Source: [Mycobacterium] fortunisiensis (lineage in GTDB: Bacteria > Actinomycetota > Actinomycetes > Mycobacteriales > Mycobacteriaceae). From it: 64,000 bases of DNA. The DNA lies in contig NZ_VOMB01000020.1 in the NCBI RefSeq assembly GCF_019050325.1, positions 186,001-250,000 on the forward strand, read 5' to 3'. Below the pieces are notes generated by a model. The model saw only the letters and a program-made list of their open reading frames with translations. It had not been told where the DNA came from and searched no databases. Position numbers and translations under genes: made by a program. Below are positions 9,570-16,708 of the stretch, piece after piece; the stretch's first letter is position 1; the number at the start of each line of letters is the position of its first letter.

Positions 9570-10756
9570 GAGTTGCCCCCTTCCCCAACCTTTTCCAGTG
9601 CCCGCAGCCGCACCGGGGCGCTACGTGGATTGCGATCGATCTCAGCTTGGCGGGCCTTTTCGGCACCGCGGGTCAGCGTGACGAATTCGGGTTCGTGGCC
9701 GGGCAGCTCGATGGGCAGCCCGGGCGGGGTGCGCGACGCGGTGGCCGCGGCGAACGCCTGCTTGACGATCCGGTCCTCCAGCGACTGGTAGGACATCACC
9801 ACGATGCGTCCGCCGTCGTTCAACGCAGCCAACGCCGCCGGCAACGCGGCCCGCAACGAGTCCAGTTCCCCGTTGACGGCCACCCGCAGCGCCTGGAACG
9901 TCCGTTTGGCCGGATGACCTCCGGTTCGGCGGGCGGGCGCCGGAATCGCCTCGTACAGCAGCTCGACCAGTTCGGCGGTGCTGGAAAACGGTTGCTGCGC
10001 ACGTCGTTTGAGTACTTTGTCGGCGATCCGGCCGGCGAACCGCTCCTCACCGAAATCGCGCAGGATCCGGGCGATCGACTTGGCGTCGTACGTGTTGAGT
10101 ATCTCGGCGGCCGTCAGCGGGGCGTCTGGGTCCATCCGCATGTCCAGCGGCGCATCGGCCGAATAGGAGAATCCGCGCTCGGTCTGGTCGAGCTGCATCG
10201 AGGAGACCCCGAGGTCGAACAGCGCGCCGTCGATCCGGCGGAAGCCGCATTCCGCGATCGCCGCGGTGATCCCGTCATAGCGGGTCCGCACCGGCCGGAA
10301 CCGGTCTCCGAACGGGGCCAGCCGGGCACTGGCGGTGCCGAGCGCATTCGGGTCGCGGTCCAGTCCGATCACCTGCAGGCCACCGAACTCGGTCAGAAAG
10401 CGTTCGGTATGGCCGCCCGCTCCGAGCGTGGCGTCGACCAGCACCGCGCCGGACCCGTCGGCGTGCACCCGGGTGAGCGCCGGGGCCAGCAACTCGACGC
10501 AGCGGTCGAGCAGAACCGGGATGTGCCCGTGCTCTTGGGGATCTGTGTGGTCTGGGGAGTCGGGCACCGCTGAAACACCTCCGCTCGGATTGGCCCCTGC
10601 ACCGGGGTCTCTGTCCGAATTCACGGACCTGGCGTTGGGGAAGTACGCCAGGGCCAATTCGGGCAGAGGCCGCGTTGCACGGGCTAAGTCCAGGCCGGCC
10701 GCCGGTTCGCCGGCCGTGTCAGCGGCTCCATCAGAGAATGTCGCGCGCAGTGTCAT
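9566..10756 (-). CDS. rsmH: 16S rRNA (cytosine-1402-N4)-methyltransferase RsmH (MraW)
   Basis: RsmH is a SAM-dependent methyltransferase of C1402 in the ribosomal decoding centre. The family signatures HIPVLLDRCVELL, DATLGAGGHTERFL (SAM loop), FDLGVSSMQLD and GHPAKRTFQALR are all present. The 396-residue protein carries an extra N-terminal stretch of about 75 residues before the conserved domain, as in other mycobacterial RsmH proteins. The chosen ATG lies 26 bases inside mraZ. No strong ribosome site is visible, so translation probably depends on mraZ translation. Catalytic function is confident, the exact start less so. Confidence 0.93.
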   Translation of the reverse strand: MTLRATFSDGAADTAGEPAAGLDLARATRPLPELALAYFPNARSVNSDRDPGAGANPSGGVSAVPDSPDHTDPQEHGHIPVLLDRCVELLAPALTRVHADGSGAVLVDATLGAGGHTERFLTEFGGLQVIGLDRDPNALGTASARLAPFGDRFRPVRTRYDGITAAIAECGFRRIDGALFDLGVSSMQLDQTERGFSYSADAPLDMRMDPDAPLTAAEILNTYDAKSIARILRDFGEERFAGRIADKVLKRRAQQPFSSTAELVELLYEAIPAPARRTGGHPAKRTFQALRVAVNGELDSLRAALPAALAALNDGGRIVVMSYQSLEDRIVKQAFAAATASRTPPGLPIELPGHEPEFVTLTRGAEKARQAEIDRNPRSAPVRLRALEKVGEGGNS

Positions 10757-11162
10757 CGGTGGCCGCGGAGAAGTGCTCTTCGTGGGTCTGCTGGTAGGCC
10801 TGCCATGCTTCGGCGTCCCAGATCTCCAGGTAATCGACCGATCCGATCACCACACATTCCTTGGACAGGCTCGCGTAGCGACGGTGATCCGCAGACAGGG
10901 TGATCCGGCCCTGGCTGTCCGGACGCTGTTCATCGGCCGCCGCAGCGAACACCCGCAACTGCGCGCGACGTTCCGGATTCGCCTTGGCGTCTTCGACCGC
11001 CTTACGTGCGCGGTCCTCGAACTCGTCCCGCGGGTACACGGCCAGGCTGTGATCTTGGCCCTTGGTGACCATCAACCCTCCTGCCAGTGCGTCGCGGAAC
11101 TTGGCGGGCAGCGTGAGCCGCCCCTTGTCGTCGAGCTTGGGCGTGTAGGTACCCAGAAACAT
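10731..11162 (-). CDS. mraZ: Transcriptional regulator MraZ
   Basis: MraZ is a small DNA-binding protein with two SpoVT/AbrB-like repeats, and in other bacteria it regulates the dcw operon. Both DxxGR signatures are visible, DDKGRLTLPAKFRDAL near the N-terminus and DSQGRITLSADHRRYA in the second half. The length of 143 residues equals the tuberculosis protein. The ATG at 11162 follows a strong ribosome site, GGGAGG, nine bases upstream. An in-frame open stretch further upstream is not conserved and crosses the operator region. It is the first gene of the operon. Confidence 0.96.
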   Translation of the reverse strand: MFLGTYTPKLDDKGRLTLPAKFRDALAGGLMVTKGQDHSLAVYPRDEFEDRARKAVEDAKANPERRAQLRVFAAAADEQRPDSQGRITLSADHRRYASLSKECVVIGSVDYLEIWDAEAWQAYQQTHEEHFSAATDDTARDIL

Positions 11163-11262
11163 CTGGACACCTCCCGCCACCGGAGTTCGGATCCCGTGTC
11201 GCTTCCGAGATCCAGGCCCGGCCTTCTTGCCCTTCAACGGGGCTCCGTTTTCCCCGTTGGCC

Positions 11263-11287
11263 GCCACTTTACCCCACAATCCCCCAC
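11263..11287 (-). promoter_or_regulatory. Proximal MraZ-box cluster (three repeats, 10-base period)
   Basis: Read on the minus strand this is GTGGGGgatt-GTGGGGtaaa-GTGGC, three direct repeats whose starts are exactly 10 bases apart, the third being weaker. MraZ of other bacteria binds direct TGGGN repeats separated by about 5 bases, so spacing and sequence fit an autoregulatory operator. It lies about 100 bases upstream of the mraZ start codon in the same orientation. Binding is inferred, not shown. Confidence 0.7.
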
Positions 11288-11396
11288 TTTGCTCCATTTA
11301 GTGAGGCGAGTTTGGGCCAGCTCCCCACCAGCACCCCCGAAATACCCTCGACCGCCGCGGTCCCAGTCGGCCATCGCGCGGCAAGAAGCAGAAAAA

Positions 11397-11416
11397 CCGC
11401 AGGTAGATACCTACGG
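11397..11416. promoter_or_regulatory. Palindrome in the mraZ upstream region
   Basis: Two 9-base arms, CCGCAGGTA and TACCTACGG, are inverted repeats with one mismatch around a 2-base centre. The symmetry suggests a dimeric regulator site. No matching regulator can be named from the sequence. Confidence 0.35.
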
Positions 11417-11423
11417 TTCGAAG

Positions 11424-11439
11424 GTGGGGCGTTGTGGGG
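11424..11439 (+). promoter_or_regulatory. Second MraZ-box-like pair, opposite orientation
   Basis: The plus strand shows GTGGGGcgtt-GTGGGG, two copies with a 10-base period like the proximal cluster but pointing away from mraZ. It may be an additional MraZ contact in a looped or bidirectional operator, or a chance GC-rich match. Confidence 0.45.
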
Positions 11440-11466
11440 CAACGATTTCACAACAACGCCGGCTTT

Positions 11467-11483
11467 CCCCCACCCGGCCCCAC
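11467..11483 (-). promoter_or_regulatory. Distal MraZ-box-like pair
   Basis: The minus strand shows GTGGGGccgg-GTGGGGG, again with a 10-base start-to-start spacing and the same orientation as mraZ. It lies about 300 bases upstream of the mraZ start codon. Same reasoning and caution as for the proximal cluster. Confidence 0.45.
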
Positions 11484-11536
11484 CTGCCTCGCCGCGCAAG
11501 CCAGTCCGGCGTGTCGCTGGACCATTCCGCCGGCAC

Positions 11537-11570
11537 ACAAAAAAGGGGCAACCCTTACGGGCTGCCCCTT
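11537..11570 (-). terminator. Rho-independent terminator of the DUF3040 gene
   Basis: On the minus strand a 12-base stem (AAGGGGCA...TGCCCCTT with one internal mismatch and a 4-base loop) is followed directly by a run of T residues. It starts about 17 bases after the stop of the DUF3040 gene. It isolates that gene from the dcw operon. Confidence 0.85.
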
Positions 11571-11586
11571 GGAACCGTGGACCGGC

Positions 11587-11994
11587 TCAGTCGTCGAACC
11601 GGCGCCGGAACCGATCTTCCATGCGGGTGGTGAACGACCCACCGCCACCACGCTGCCGGCGTTGACGTGGCGCGCCACCGGAACCCTGCGCCCCGCGATC
11701 GCGAACGCCGGTGATCCGCGGGCCGGTGACGGCGAACACCACACCACCGAACATCACCACGAAACCCGCCACCGACAGGATCGGGAACCCACCGACCATC
11801 GTGGCCTTCACCGCCACACCGATGACCAACAGCGCCAAGCCCACCACGAAGAGCAACGCGCCCTGAAGTCTGCGCCGAGCCGAAGGCGCGCGTAACGTCC
11901 CACCACGAACGCTCGAGGCGAACTTGGGATCCTCGGCATAGAGCGCGCTCTCGATCTGATCGAGCATGCGCTGCTCATGATCGGAGAGTGGCAT
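11587..11994 (-). CDS. DUF3040 membrane protein
   Basis: This is the mycobacterial DUF3040 family (Rv2169c-like), function unknown. The 135-residue protein begins with the conserved amphipathic stretch MPLSDHEQRMLDQIE and then ALYAEDPKFAS, followed by two membrane segments. It ends in a basic, Arg/Gly-rich tail. The ATG at 11994 has a perfect ribosome site, AAGGAGGG, five bases away, which rules out an upstream in-frame start. It is a single-gene unit with its own terminator, divergent from the GNAT gene. Confidence 0.88.
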   Translation of the reverse strand: MPLSDHEQRMLDQIESALYAEDPKFASSVRGGTLRAPSARRRLQGALLFVVGLALLVIGVAVKATMVGGFPILSVAGFVVMFGGVVFAVTGPRITGVRDRGAQGSGGAPRQRRQRGGGGSFTTRMEDRFRRRFDD

Positions 11995-12067
11995 TCGTCC
12001 CTCCTTGCCGACGCCGCCGTCGCGATTCAAAATTTGACATGCCCGCAATCACGGGCACCTAAGCCTA

Positions 12068-12073
12068 ATGATA
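12068..12073 (-). promoter_or_regulatory. -10 element for the DUF3040 gene
   Basis: TATCAT on the minus strand fits the mycobacterial TAnnnT consensus and would start the transcript about 70 bases before the ATG. The leader then contains the short inverted repeat TGCCCG/CGGGCA (12039-12056). Confidence 0.4.
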
Positions 12074-12238
12074 CGAGGTCGATCCGAGCCGTACCACCTT
12101 GTTCGCAGTCGATTGTAGGTCGTTGTCGAAGTCCGCGGCCTACGGGACCGAGGGTCCCGCCACCGGATAATGGCCGAAGATAATGGGCTCGACAGACTCG
12201 AGCTCGACAGACAGCGGGCGGGGCGAAAGGCGACGGCA

Positions 12239-12847
12239 TTGGCGACGTATCTCATCGATCTGTCGCCGGACGACATGAAGCGCCGGCTGCCCGACGCGTT
12301 GCGCGTCTACGTCGACGCCATGCGCTACCCGCGCGGAACCGAGGAACAGCGGGCCGCACTGTGGCTGGAGCACACCCGCCGAGCCGGCTGGAAATGCGTG
12401 GCCGCCGTCGCGCTCGACCTCGACGAGGATCCCGACGGCGGCGTCCCGGCCACAACCGATCTGCTCGACGCCGAGCTGCGCGGAATCGCCTACGGCTACC
12501 GCGGCGCGCCCGATCAATGGTGGCAACAACAGGTCATCTCAGGTCTGCAGCGCAACGGCACCGACCCCGGCCGCATCGCCGAGTTGATGGTCAGCTACTT
12601 CGAGCTCACCGAACTCCACATCGCTCCCCGCGCCCAGGGGCACGGCCTCGGCGAGGCCCTGACCAGGCGGCTGTTGGCCGGCCGCGACGAATCCCACGTG
12701 CTGTTGTCCACCCCGGAGATCAACGGAGAGGCCAACCGGGCCTGGCGGCTGTACCGGCGGCTCGGCTTCGGCGACGTGATCCGCGACTACCACTTCGCCG
12801 GCGACCCCCGGCCGTTCGCCATCCTCGGTCGCCCCCTGCCGTTGTGA
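12239..12847 (+). CDS. GNAT family N-acetyltransferase
   Basis: This resembles mycobacterial Rv2170, a GNAT-fold acetyltransferase reported to act on protein lysines. The acetyl-CoA binding motif LHIAPRAQGHGLGEAL is clear, followed by NRAWRLYRRLGFGD and a hydrophobic end. Homologues begin just before the motif IDL, which aligns with a TTG at 12239 preceded by GAAAGG. That start gives 202 residues. An ATG at 12170 would add 23 residues that look unconserved. The substrate cannot be read from sequence. lppM follows 11 bases later, so they are probably co-transcribed. Confidence 0.8.
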   Translation: MATYLIDLSPDDMKRRLPDALRVYVDAMRYPRGTEEQRAALWLEHTRRAGWKCVAAVALDLDEDPDGGVPATTDLLDAELRGIAYGYRGAPDQWWQQQVISGLQRNGTDPGRIAELMVSYFELTELHIAPRAQGHGLGEALTRRLLAGRDESHVLLSTPEINGEANRAWRLYRRLGFGDVIRDYHFAGDPRPFAILGRPLPL

Positions 12848-12858
12848 GATCTGGCACG

Positions 12859-13575
12859 ATGACCAGCGTGCACGTCCGAGTACCCAGCCGCCTTCCCAAA
12901 CGCAGTAGCCGGACCCGACTGCTCACGCTGGTGATGTTGCTGTTGATCCTGCCCATGGCGGTGGGGTGCGTCCGGGTCCGCACCTCGATCACGGTGTCAC
13001 CCGACGACCGGGTGTCCGGCCAGATCATCGCCGCGGCAAAGCCACGCGACGCCGACGACAGAGGCCCGCAGCTGCTCAACAACCTCCCGTTCGCCACCAA
13101 GGTGGCGGTCTCGGAGTACAGCCGCGACGACTACGTCGGCTCCCAGGCGGTGTTCTCCGACCTGTCCTTCGCCGAGGTACCCCAGCTCGCCAGCATGAGC
13201 CGAGACGCCGCCGGCGTCGACATCTCGCTGCGGCGCGCGGGTGACCTGGTGATCCTGGAGGGCCGGGTCGATCTCACCTCGCTGAACGATCCGCAGGCCG
13301 ATGTGCTGTTCACCGTGTCCTTCCCCGGCGAGGTCACCTCGACGAACGGCTCCCAGGTGAGCTCGTCGATCGTGGAATGGAAACTCCGGCCGGGCATCGT
13401 CACCACGATGAACGCCCAGGCCCGCTACACCGATCCCAGCGCCCGCTCCTTCACCACCGCGAGCATCTGGCTGATCGTCGGCGCTTTCCTGGTCGCCGGT
13501 GTGATCGGGGCACTGGCCTGGATGAGCCGCGACACCACACCCAAGCCCGGTGAGCCGGTCGCCGGCGGCGAATGA
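12859..13575 (+). CDS. lppM: Lipoprotein LppM
   Basis: This is an LppM family protein of the mycobacterial envelope; the tuberculosis homologue has been linked to phagocyte interaction. The 238-residue product has a basic N-terminus, a hydrophobic signal and a lipobox ending in VGC at about residues 31-33. A soluble domain follows, then a second hydrophobic segment (about 198-218, WLIVGAFLVAGVIGALAW), leaving a short cytoplasmic tail. It is therefore anchored at both ends. The start is the ATG after the GNAT gene. Confidence 0.88.
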   Translation: MTSVHVRVPSRLPKRSSRTRLLTLVMLLLILPMAVGCVRVRTSITVSPDDRVSGQIIAAAKPRDADDRGPQLLNNLPFATKVAVSEYSRDDYVGSQAVFSDLSFAEVPQLASMSRDAAGVDISLRRAGDLVILEGRVDLTSLNDPQADVLFTVSFPGEVTSTNGSQVSSSIVEWKLRPGIVTTMNAQARYTDPSARSFTTASIWLIVGAFLVAGVIGALAWMSRDTTPKPGEPVAGGE

Positions 13576-13605
13576 TCCGCGCGGTACAAACCGCATCGCA
13601 CGCTC

Positions 13606-13611
13606 TACGCT
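13606..13611 (+). promoter_or_regulatory. -10 element for idsA2
   Basis: TACGCT fits TAnnnT and would place the transcript start near 13618. That is downstream of an in-frame ATG at 13614, which supports the later GTG as the real idsA2 start. Confidence 0.4.
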
Positions 13612-13661
13612 GAATGCACCCACCGGACACCGTTGACCACAGAAAGGGGCGGGCGCTGAGC

Positions 13662-14750
13662 GTGCAAACATCGGCTCCGTCAACCGTCGAGCTGGCCCGG
13701 GCCGTCACCGATCAATTGCGCGACTACCTGCGTGAGCGGCGCCGTGATTCGGAGTACATCGGCACCGACTACGCCGAGATGACCGAGGCCCTCGAAGAGT
13801 TCGTGATGCGCGGTGGCAAACGTATGCGCCCGGCCTTCGCCTACTGGGGCTGGCGCGCGGTGATCGATCCGGCCGACCGGCCCGCCGACCCCGCAGTGCT
13901 GCGGTTGTTCGCCGCCCTGGAGTTGCTGCAGGCCTGTGCGCTGGTGCACGACGACGTCATCGACGATTCGGCCACCCGCCGTGGCCTGCCCACCGTGCAC
14001 CGACTCTTCGCGCAGCGGCACCGCGAGCGCAACTGGCACGGCTCCTCGGAGCAGTTCGGCCTGTCGGCCGCGATCCTGGCCGGCGACCTGGCGCTGGCCT
14101 GGGCCGACGACATCGTGGCGGCGGCCGACATCCCGGCGGACGCGCAGCAGCGGGTCCAGCAGGTCTGGCGGCACATCCGCACCGAAGTGCTCGGCGGCCA
14201 GTACCTCGACATCGTGGCCGAATCCAGCGGCGCCGAATCGGTGGCCTCGGCGATGAACGTCAACACCTACAAGACGGCGTCTTACACCGTGGCCCGGCCG
14301 CTGCAGCTGGGCGCCGCCGCAGCCGCCGACCGCCCCGATGTCCAGCAGATCTTCCACCAGGTCGGCAACGACCTGGGGGTGGCCTTCCAACTTCGCGACG
14401 ACGTGCTCGGCGTGTTCGGCGACCCGGCGGTGACCGGCAAGCCCTCCGGCGATGACCTCCGTTCCGGCAAACGCACGGTGCTGCTGGCCGAGGCGCTGGA
14501 GCTGGCCGACAAGTCCGACCCGGCGGCGGCCGAGCTGCTGCGCACGTCGGTGGGCACCGAGCTCTCCGATGCCCAGGTGAGCCAGCTGTGCGCGGCCATC
14601 GAGTCGGTCGGAGCGCTGGCCGCGGTCGAGGAACACATCGAGTTGCTGACCCACCGTGCCCTGGACACCGTCGCAGCGGCACCGATTCACCAGCAAGCCA
14701 AGACCGGCCTGGCCGAGATCGCCCATTTCGCGGCGAACCGGTCAGCGTGA
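13662..14750 (+). CDS. idsA2: Polyprenyl diphosphate synthase IdsA2
   Basis: IdsA2 is a trans-isoprenyl diphosphate synthase condensing isopentenyl diphosphate with an allylic primer. The first aspartate-rich motif DDVIDD, the GGKRMRP signature and the second motif region QLRDDVLGVFGD are visible. The last has Gly in place of the final Asp, as in related actinobacterial enzymes. The chosen GTG gives 362 residues; an ATG 48 bases upstream is disfavoured by the -10 position. Its stop overlaps the mptA start (GTGA). Coupling to mptA is sensible because mannosyl donors for that enzyme are polyprenyl-linked. Product chain length cannot be deduced. Confidence 0.88.
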   Translation: MQTSAPSTVELARAVTDQLRDYLRERRRDSEYIGTDYAEMTEALEEFVMRGGKRMRPAFAYWGWRAVIDPADRPADPAVLRLFAALELLQACALVHDDVIDDSATRRGLPTVHRLFAQRHRERNWHGSSEQFGLSAAILAGDLALAWADDIVAAADIPADAQQRVQQVWRHIRTEVLGGQYLDIVAESSGAESVASAMNVNTYKTASYTVARPLQLGAAAAADRPDVQQIFHQVGNDLGVAFQLRDDVLGVFGDPAVTGKPSGDDLRSGKRTVLLAEALELADKSDPAAAELLRTSVGTELSDAQVSQLCAAIESVGALAAVEEHIELLTHRALDTVAAAPIHQQAKTGLAEIAHFAANRSA

Positions 14751-16270
14751 CGACCATGCCGACCGAAGCCCCGGGCACCGGGGTGGCCCAACACATCTCA
14801 CGACTGGCCGCGTTCGCGGTGTCGGCCGAGGCCCGTCCGGCACGTCTGGGCTGCCTGGGCGCAGCGCTGCTCACGATCGGCGGGCTCGGCGCGGGCAGCA
14901 CCAGGCTGCACGATCCGGTCCTGGAGTCGTTGCACCTGTCCTGGTTGCGATTCGGGCACGGACTGGTGCTGTCCTCGATCCTGCTGTGGGGCGGGATCGC
15001 GGCCATGCTCATCGCCTGGCTGTGGCTGGGCCGGCGGGTGATCGACGGTACCGCCACCGAATACACCATGGTGGCCACCACCGGGTTCTGGCTGGCGCCC
15101 CTGCTGCTCAGCGTTCCACTGTTCAGTCGCGACACCTACTCGTACCTGGCCCAGGGGGCACTGCTGCGCGACGGCTTCGACCCTTACGTGGTGGGGCCGG
15201 TCGAGAATCCGAACATCCTGCTGGACAACGTGAGTCCGATCTGGACGACGACCACCGCGCCCTACGGTCCGGCATTCATCATGGTGGCCAAGTTCGTCAC
15301 GATGCTGGTGGGTGACGACGTGGTGGCCGGCACCATGCTGCTGCGGCTGTGCATGCTGCCGGGGCTGGTGCTGCTGATCTGGGCGACGCGCCGCGTGGCA
15401 CAGCACATCGGCGCCAACGGGGCCACCGCGCTGTGGGTCTGCGTGCTCAACCCGCTGGTGATCATCCACCTGATGGGCGGCGTGCACAACGAGATGTTGA
15501 TGGTCGGGCTGATGATGGCCGGTATCGCGCTGACCTTGCAGCGACGCCCCATCTGGGGCGTCGGCCTGATCGCCATGGCGGTGGCCGTGAAAGCCACCGC
15601 GGGCCTTGCTCTTCCGTTCATGGTGTGGGTATGGATGCGCCAACTGCGCGACCGCCACGATTACCCCCCGGTACGGGCGTTCCTGTCGGCGAGCGCGGCC
15701 TCCGTGGCGATTTTCGCCGCGGTGTTCGCGGTGATGTCCTGGCTGGCCGGGGTCGGGCTGGGCTGGCTGTCCGCCCTGGCGGCCGGCAACGTGAAGATCA
15801 TCAACTGGCTGACCGTCCCGACGGCCGCGGCCAACCTGATCAACGCGCTCGGCGGCCTCGTCCTGCCGGTCAACTTCTATGCGGTGCTCGCGGTGACGCG
15901 CATCATCGGACTGGCCATCATCGCGATCTCACTCCCCTTGCTGTGGTGGCGCTTCCGCCACACCGACCGCGAGATCCTGACCGGCATCGCGCTGGCCATG
16001 ATGGTGGTGGTGTTGTTCGTGCCGGCCGCGCTGCCCTGGTACTACACCTGGCCACTGGCGGTGGCGGCCGCCCTGATCCAGACCCGGCCGGCCATCGCCG
16101 CGGTGGCCGGGGCCTGCACCTGGATCATGGTGATGTGGAAACCCGATGGGGCACACGGCATGTACTCGTGGACGCATGTCCTGCTGACCACGGCCTGCGC
16201 GGTGGTGGCCTGGTACTCGCTGTACCGGGCGGCCGAACCGGCGCCGCAAGAGCAGCCGTCAGTAAGCTAG
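14747..16270 (+). CDS. mptA: Alpha-(1->6)-mannopyranosyltransferase MptA
   Basis: MptA is a GT-C membrane mannosyltransferase that extends the alpha-1,6-mannan backbone of lipomannan and lipoarabinomannan, using polyprenyl-phosphate-mannose outside the membrane. The 507-residue protein has more than ten hydrophobic segments. An early loop, SRDTYSYLAQGALLRDGFDPY, carries the acidic motif typical of this family. The GTG start overlaps the idsA2 stop by four bases. The 3' end overlaps the convergent gene at 16259 by 12 bases. Confidence 0.92.
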   Translation: MTTMPTEAPGTGVAQHISRLAAFAVSAEARPARLGCLGAALLTIGGLGAGSTRLHDPVLESLHLSWLRFGHGLVLSSILLWGGIAAMLIAWLWLGRRVIDGTATEYTMVATTGFWLAPLLLSVPLFSRDTYSYLAQGALLRDGFDPYVVGPVENPNILLDNVSPIWTTTTAPYGPAFIMVAKFVTMLVGDDVVAGTMLLRLCMLPGLVLLIWATRRVAQHIGANGATALWVCVLNPLVIIHLMGGVHNEMLMVGLMMAGIALTLQRRPIWGVGLIAMAVAVKATAGLALPFMVWVWMRQLRDRHDYPPVRAFLSASAASVAIFAAVFAVMSWLAGVGLGWLSALAAGNVKIINWLTVPTAAANLINALGGLVLPVNFYAVLAVTRIIGLAIIAISLPLLWWRFRHTDREILTGIALAMMVVVLFVPAALPWYYTWPLAVAAALIQTRPAIAAVAGACTWIMVMWKPDGAHGMYSWTHVLLTTACAVVAWYSLYRAAEPAPQEQPSVS

Positions 16271-16663
16271 CGCCTGCGCACGGCGCAGCACCTCACGGGC
16301 CTGATGCGAATGCAATGCATCCACCGGGCGGGCGTTGGACTTGCGCTCGGTGCTGCCGTCGGTGGTGATCGTCAGCGACTCGTCCGGGGTGAACAACCAC
16401 CGCACGATGTCGGTGTCGCGATAGCCGCCGTCCCGCAACACGACCAGCAGGCCGGGCAGTGGCTTGACCACGTGGCCGGCGTCGTCGAAAAAGATCTTCG
16501 GCACCACCAGCACCCGGTTGCGGCGCACGGCGATCAGATGCCCGTCGCGCAACTGTTGGTGCACCTTGGTCACCGGGATGCCGAGCAAGTCCGACACCGC
16601 CGGTAGGTCATAGACGGCCTCGTCGGGATCCAGTACGTCCTCGGCCGCCGGAATGCTGCTCAC
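16259..16663 (-). CDS. Rv2175c-like DNA-binding protein, PknL partner
   Basis: This is a small winged-helix-type DNA-binding protein. The tuberculosis homologue Rv2175c is phosphorylated by PknL at its N-terminus, which blocks DNA binding. The conserved core YDLPAVSDLLGIPVTKVHQQ is the helix-turn-helix region, and the C-terminal RPVDALHSHQAREVLRRAQA is strongly conserved. I chose the GTG at 16663 (134 residues) because a TAGAAT hexamer sits 7 bases upstream, predicting a leaderless transcript. A TTG at 16690 would lie upstream of that transcript start. It is divergent from pknL with 45 bases between start codons. Confidence 0.88.
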   Translation of the reverse strand: MSSIPAAEDVLDPDEAVYDLPAVSDLLGIPVTKVHQQLRDGHLIAVRRNRVLVVPKIFFDDAGHVVKPLPGLLVVLRDGGYRDTDIVRWLFTPDESLTITTDGSTERKSNARPVDALHSHQAREVLRRAQALAY

Positions 16664-16708
16664 CGCATCGATTCTAGGCCCACGCGCCAAACTCGTAACA
16701 TGTGTGCG
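16664..16708. promoter_or_regulatory. Compact divergent promoter between the Rv2175c-like gene and pknL
   Basis: Two -10 hexamers face away from each other: TAGAAT on the minus strand at 16671-16676 and TAACAT on the plus strand at 16696-16701. Each is followed by exactly 7 bases and then a GTG start codon, so both transcripts should be leaderless. The two promoters share about 45 bases and must overlap in their upstream contacts. Confidence 0.7.

Larger units (their letters stand above)
11163..11538. other. mraZ upstream regulatory region
   Basis: This gene-free stretch of about 375 bases separates mraZ from the terminator of the DUF3040 gene. It holds three clusters of GTGGGG repeats and one palindrome, listed separately. 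No convincing coding frame or strong SigA-type -35/-10 pair was recognised. The dcw transcript probably starts here and carries a leader of 100 bases or more. Confidence 0.6.

Noticed and set aside
14700..14760. Possible frameshift joining idsA2 and mptA.
   Set aside because: Both proteins are full length with their own motifs; the GTGA overlap is the usual coupled arrangement.
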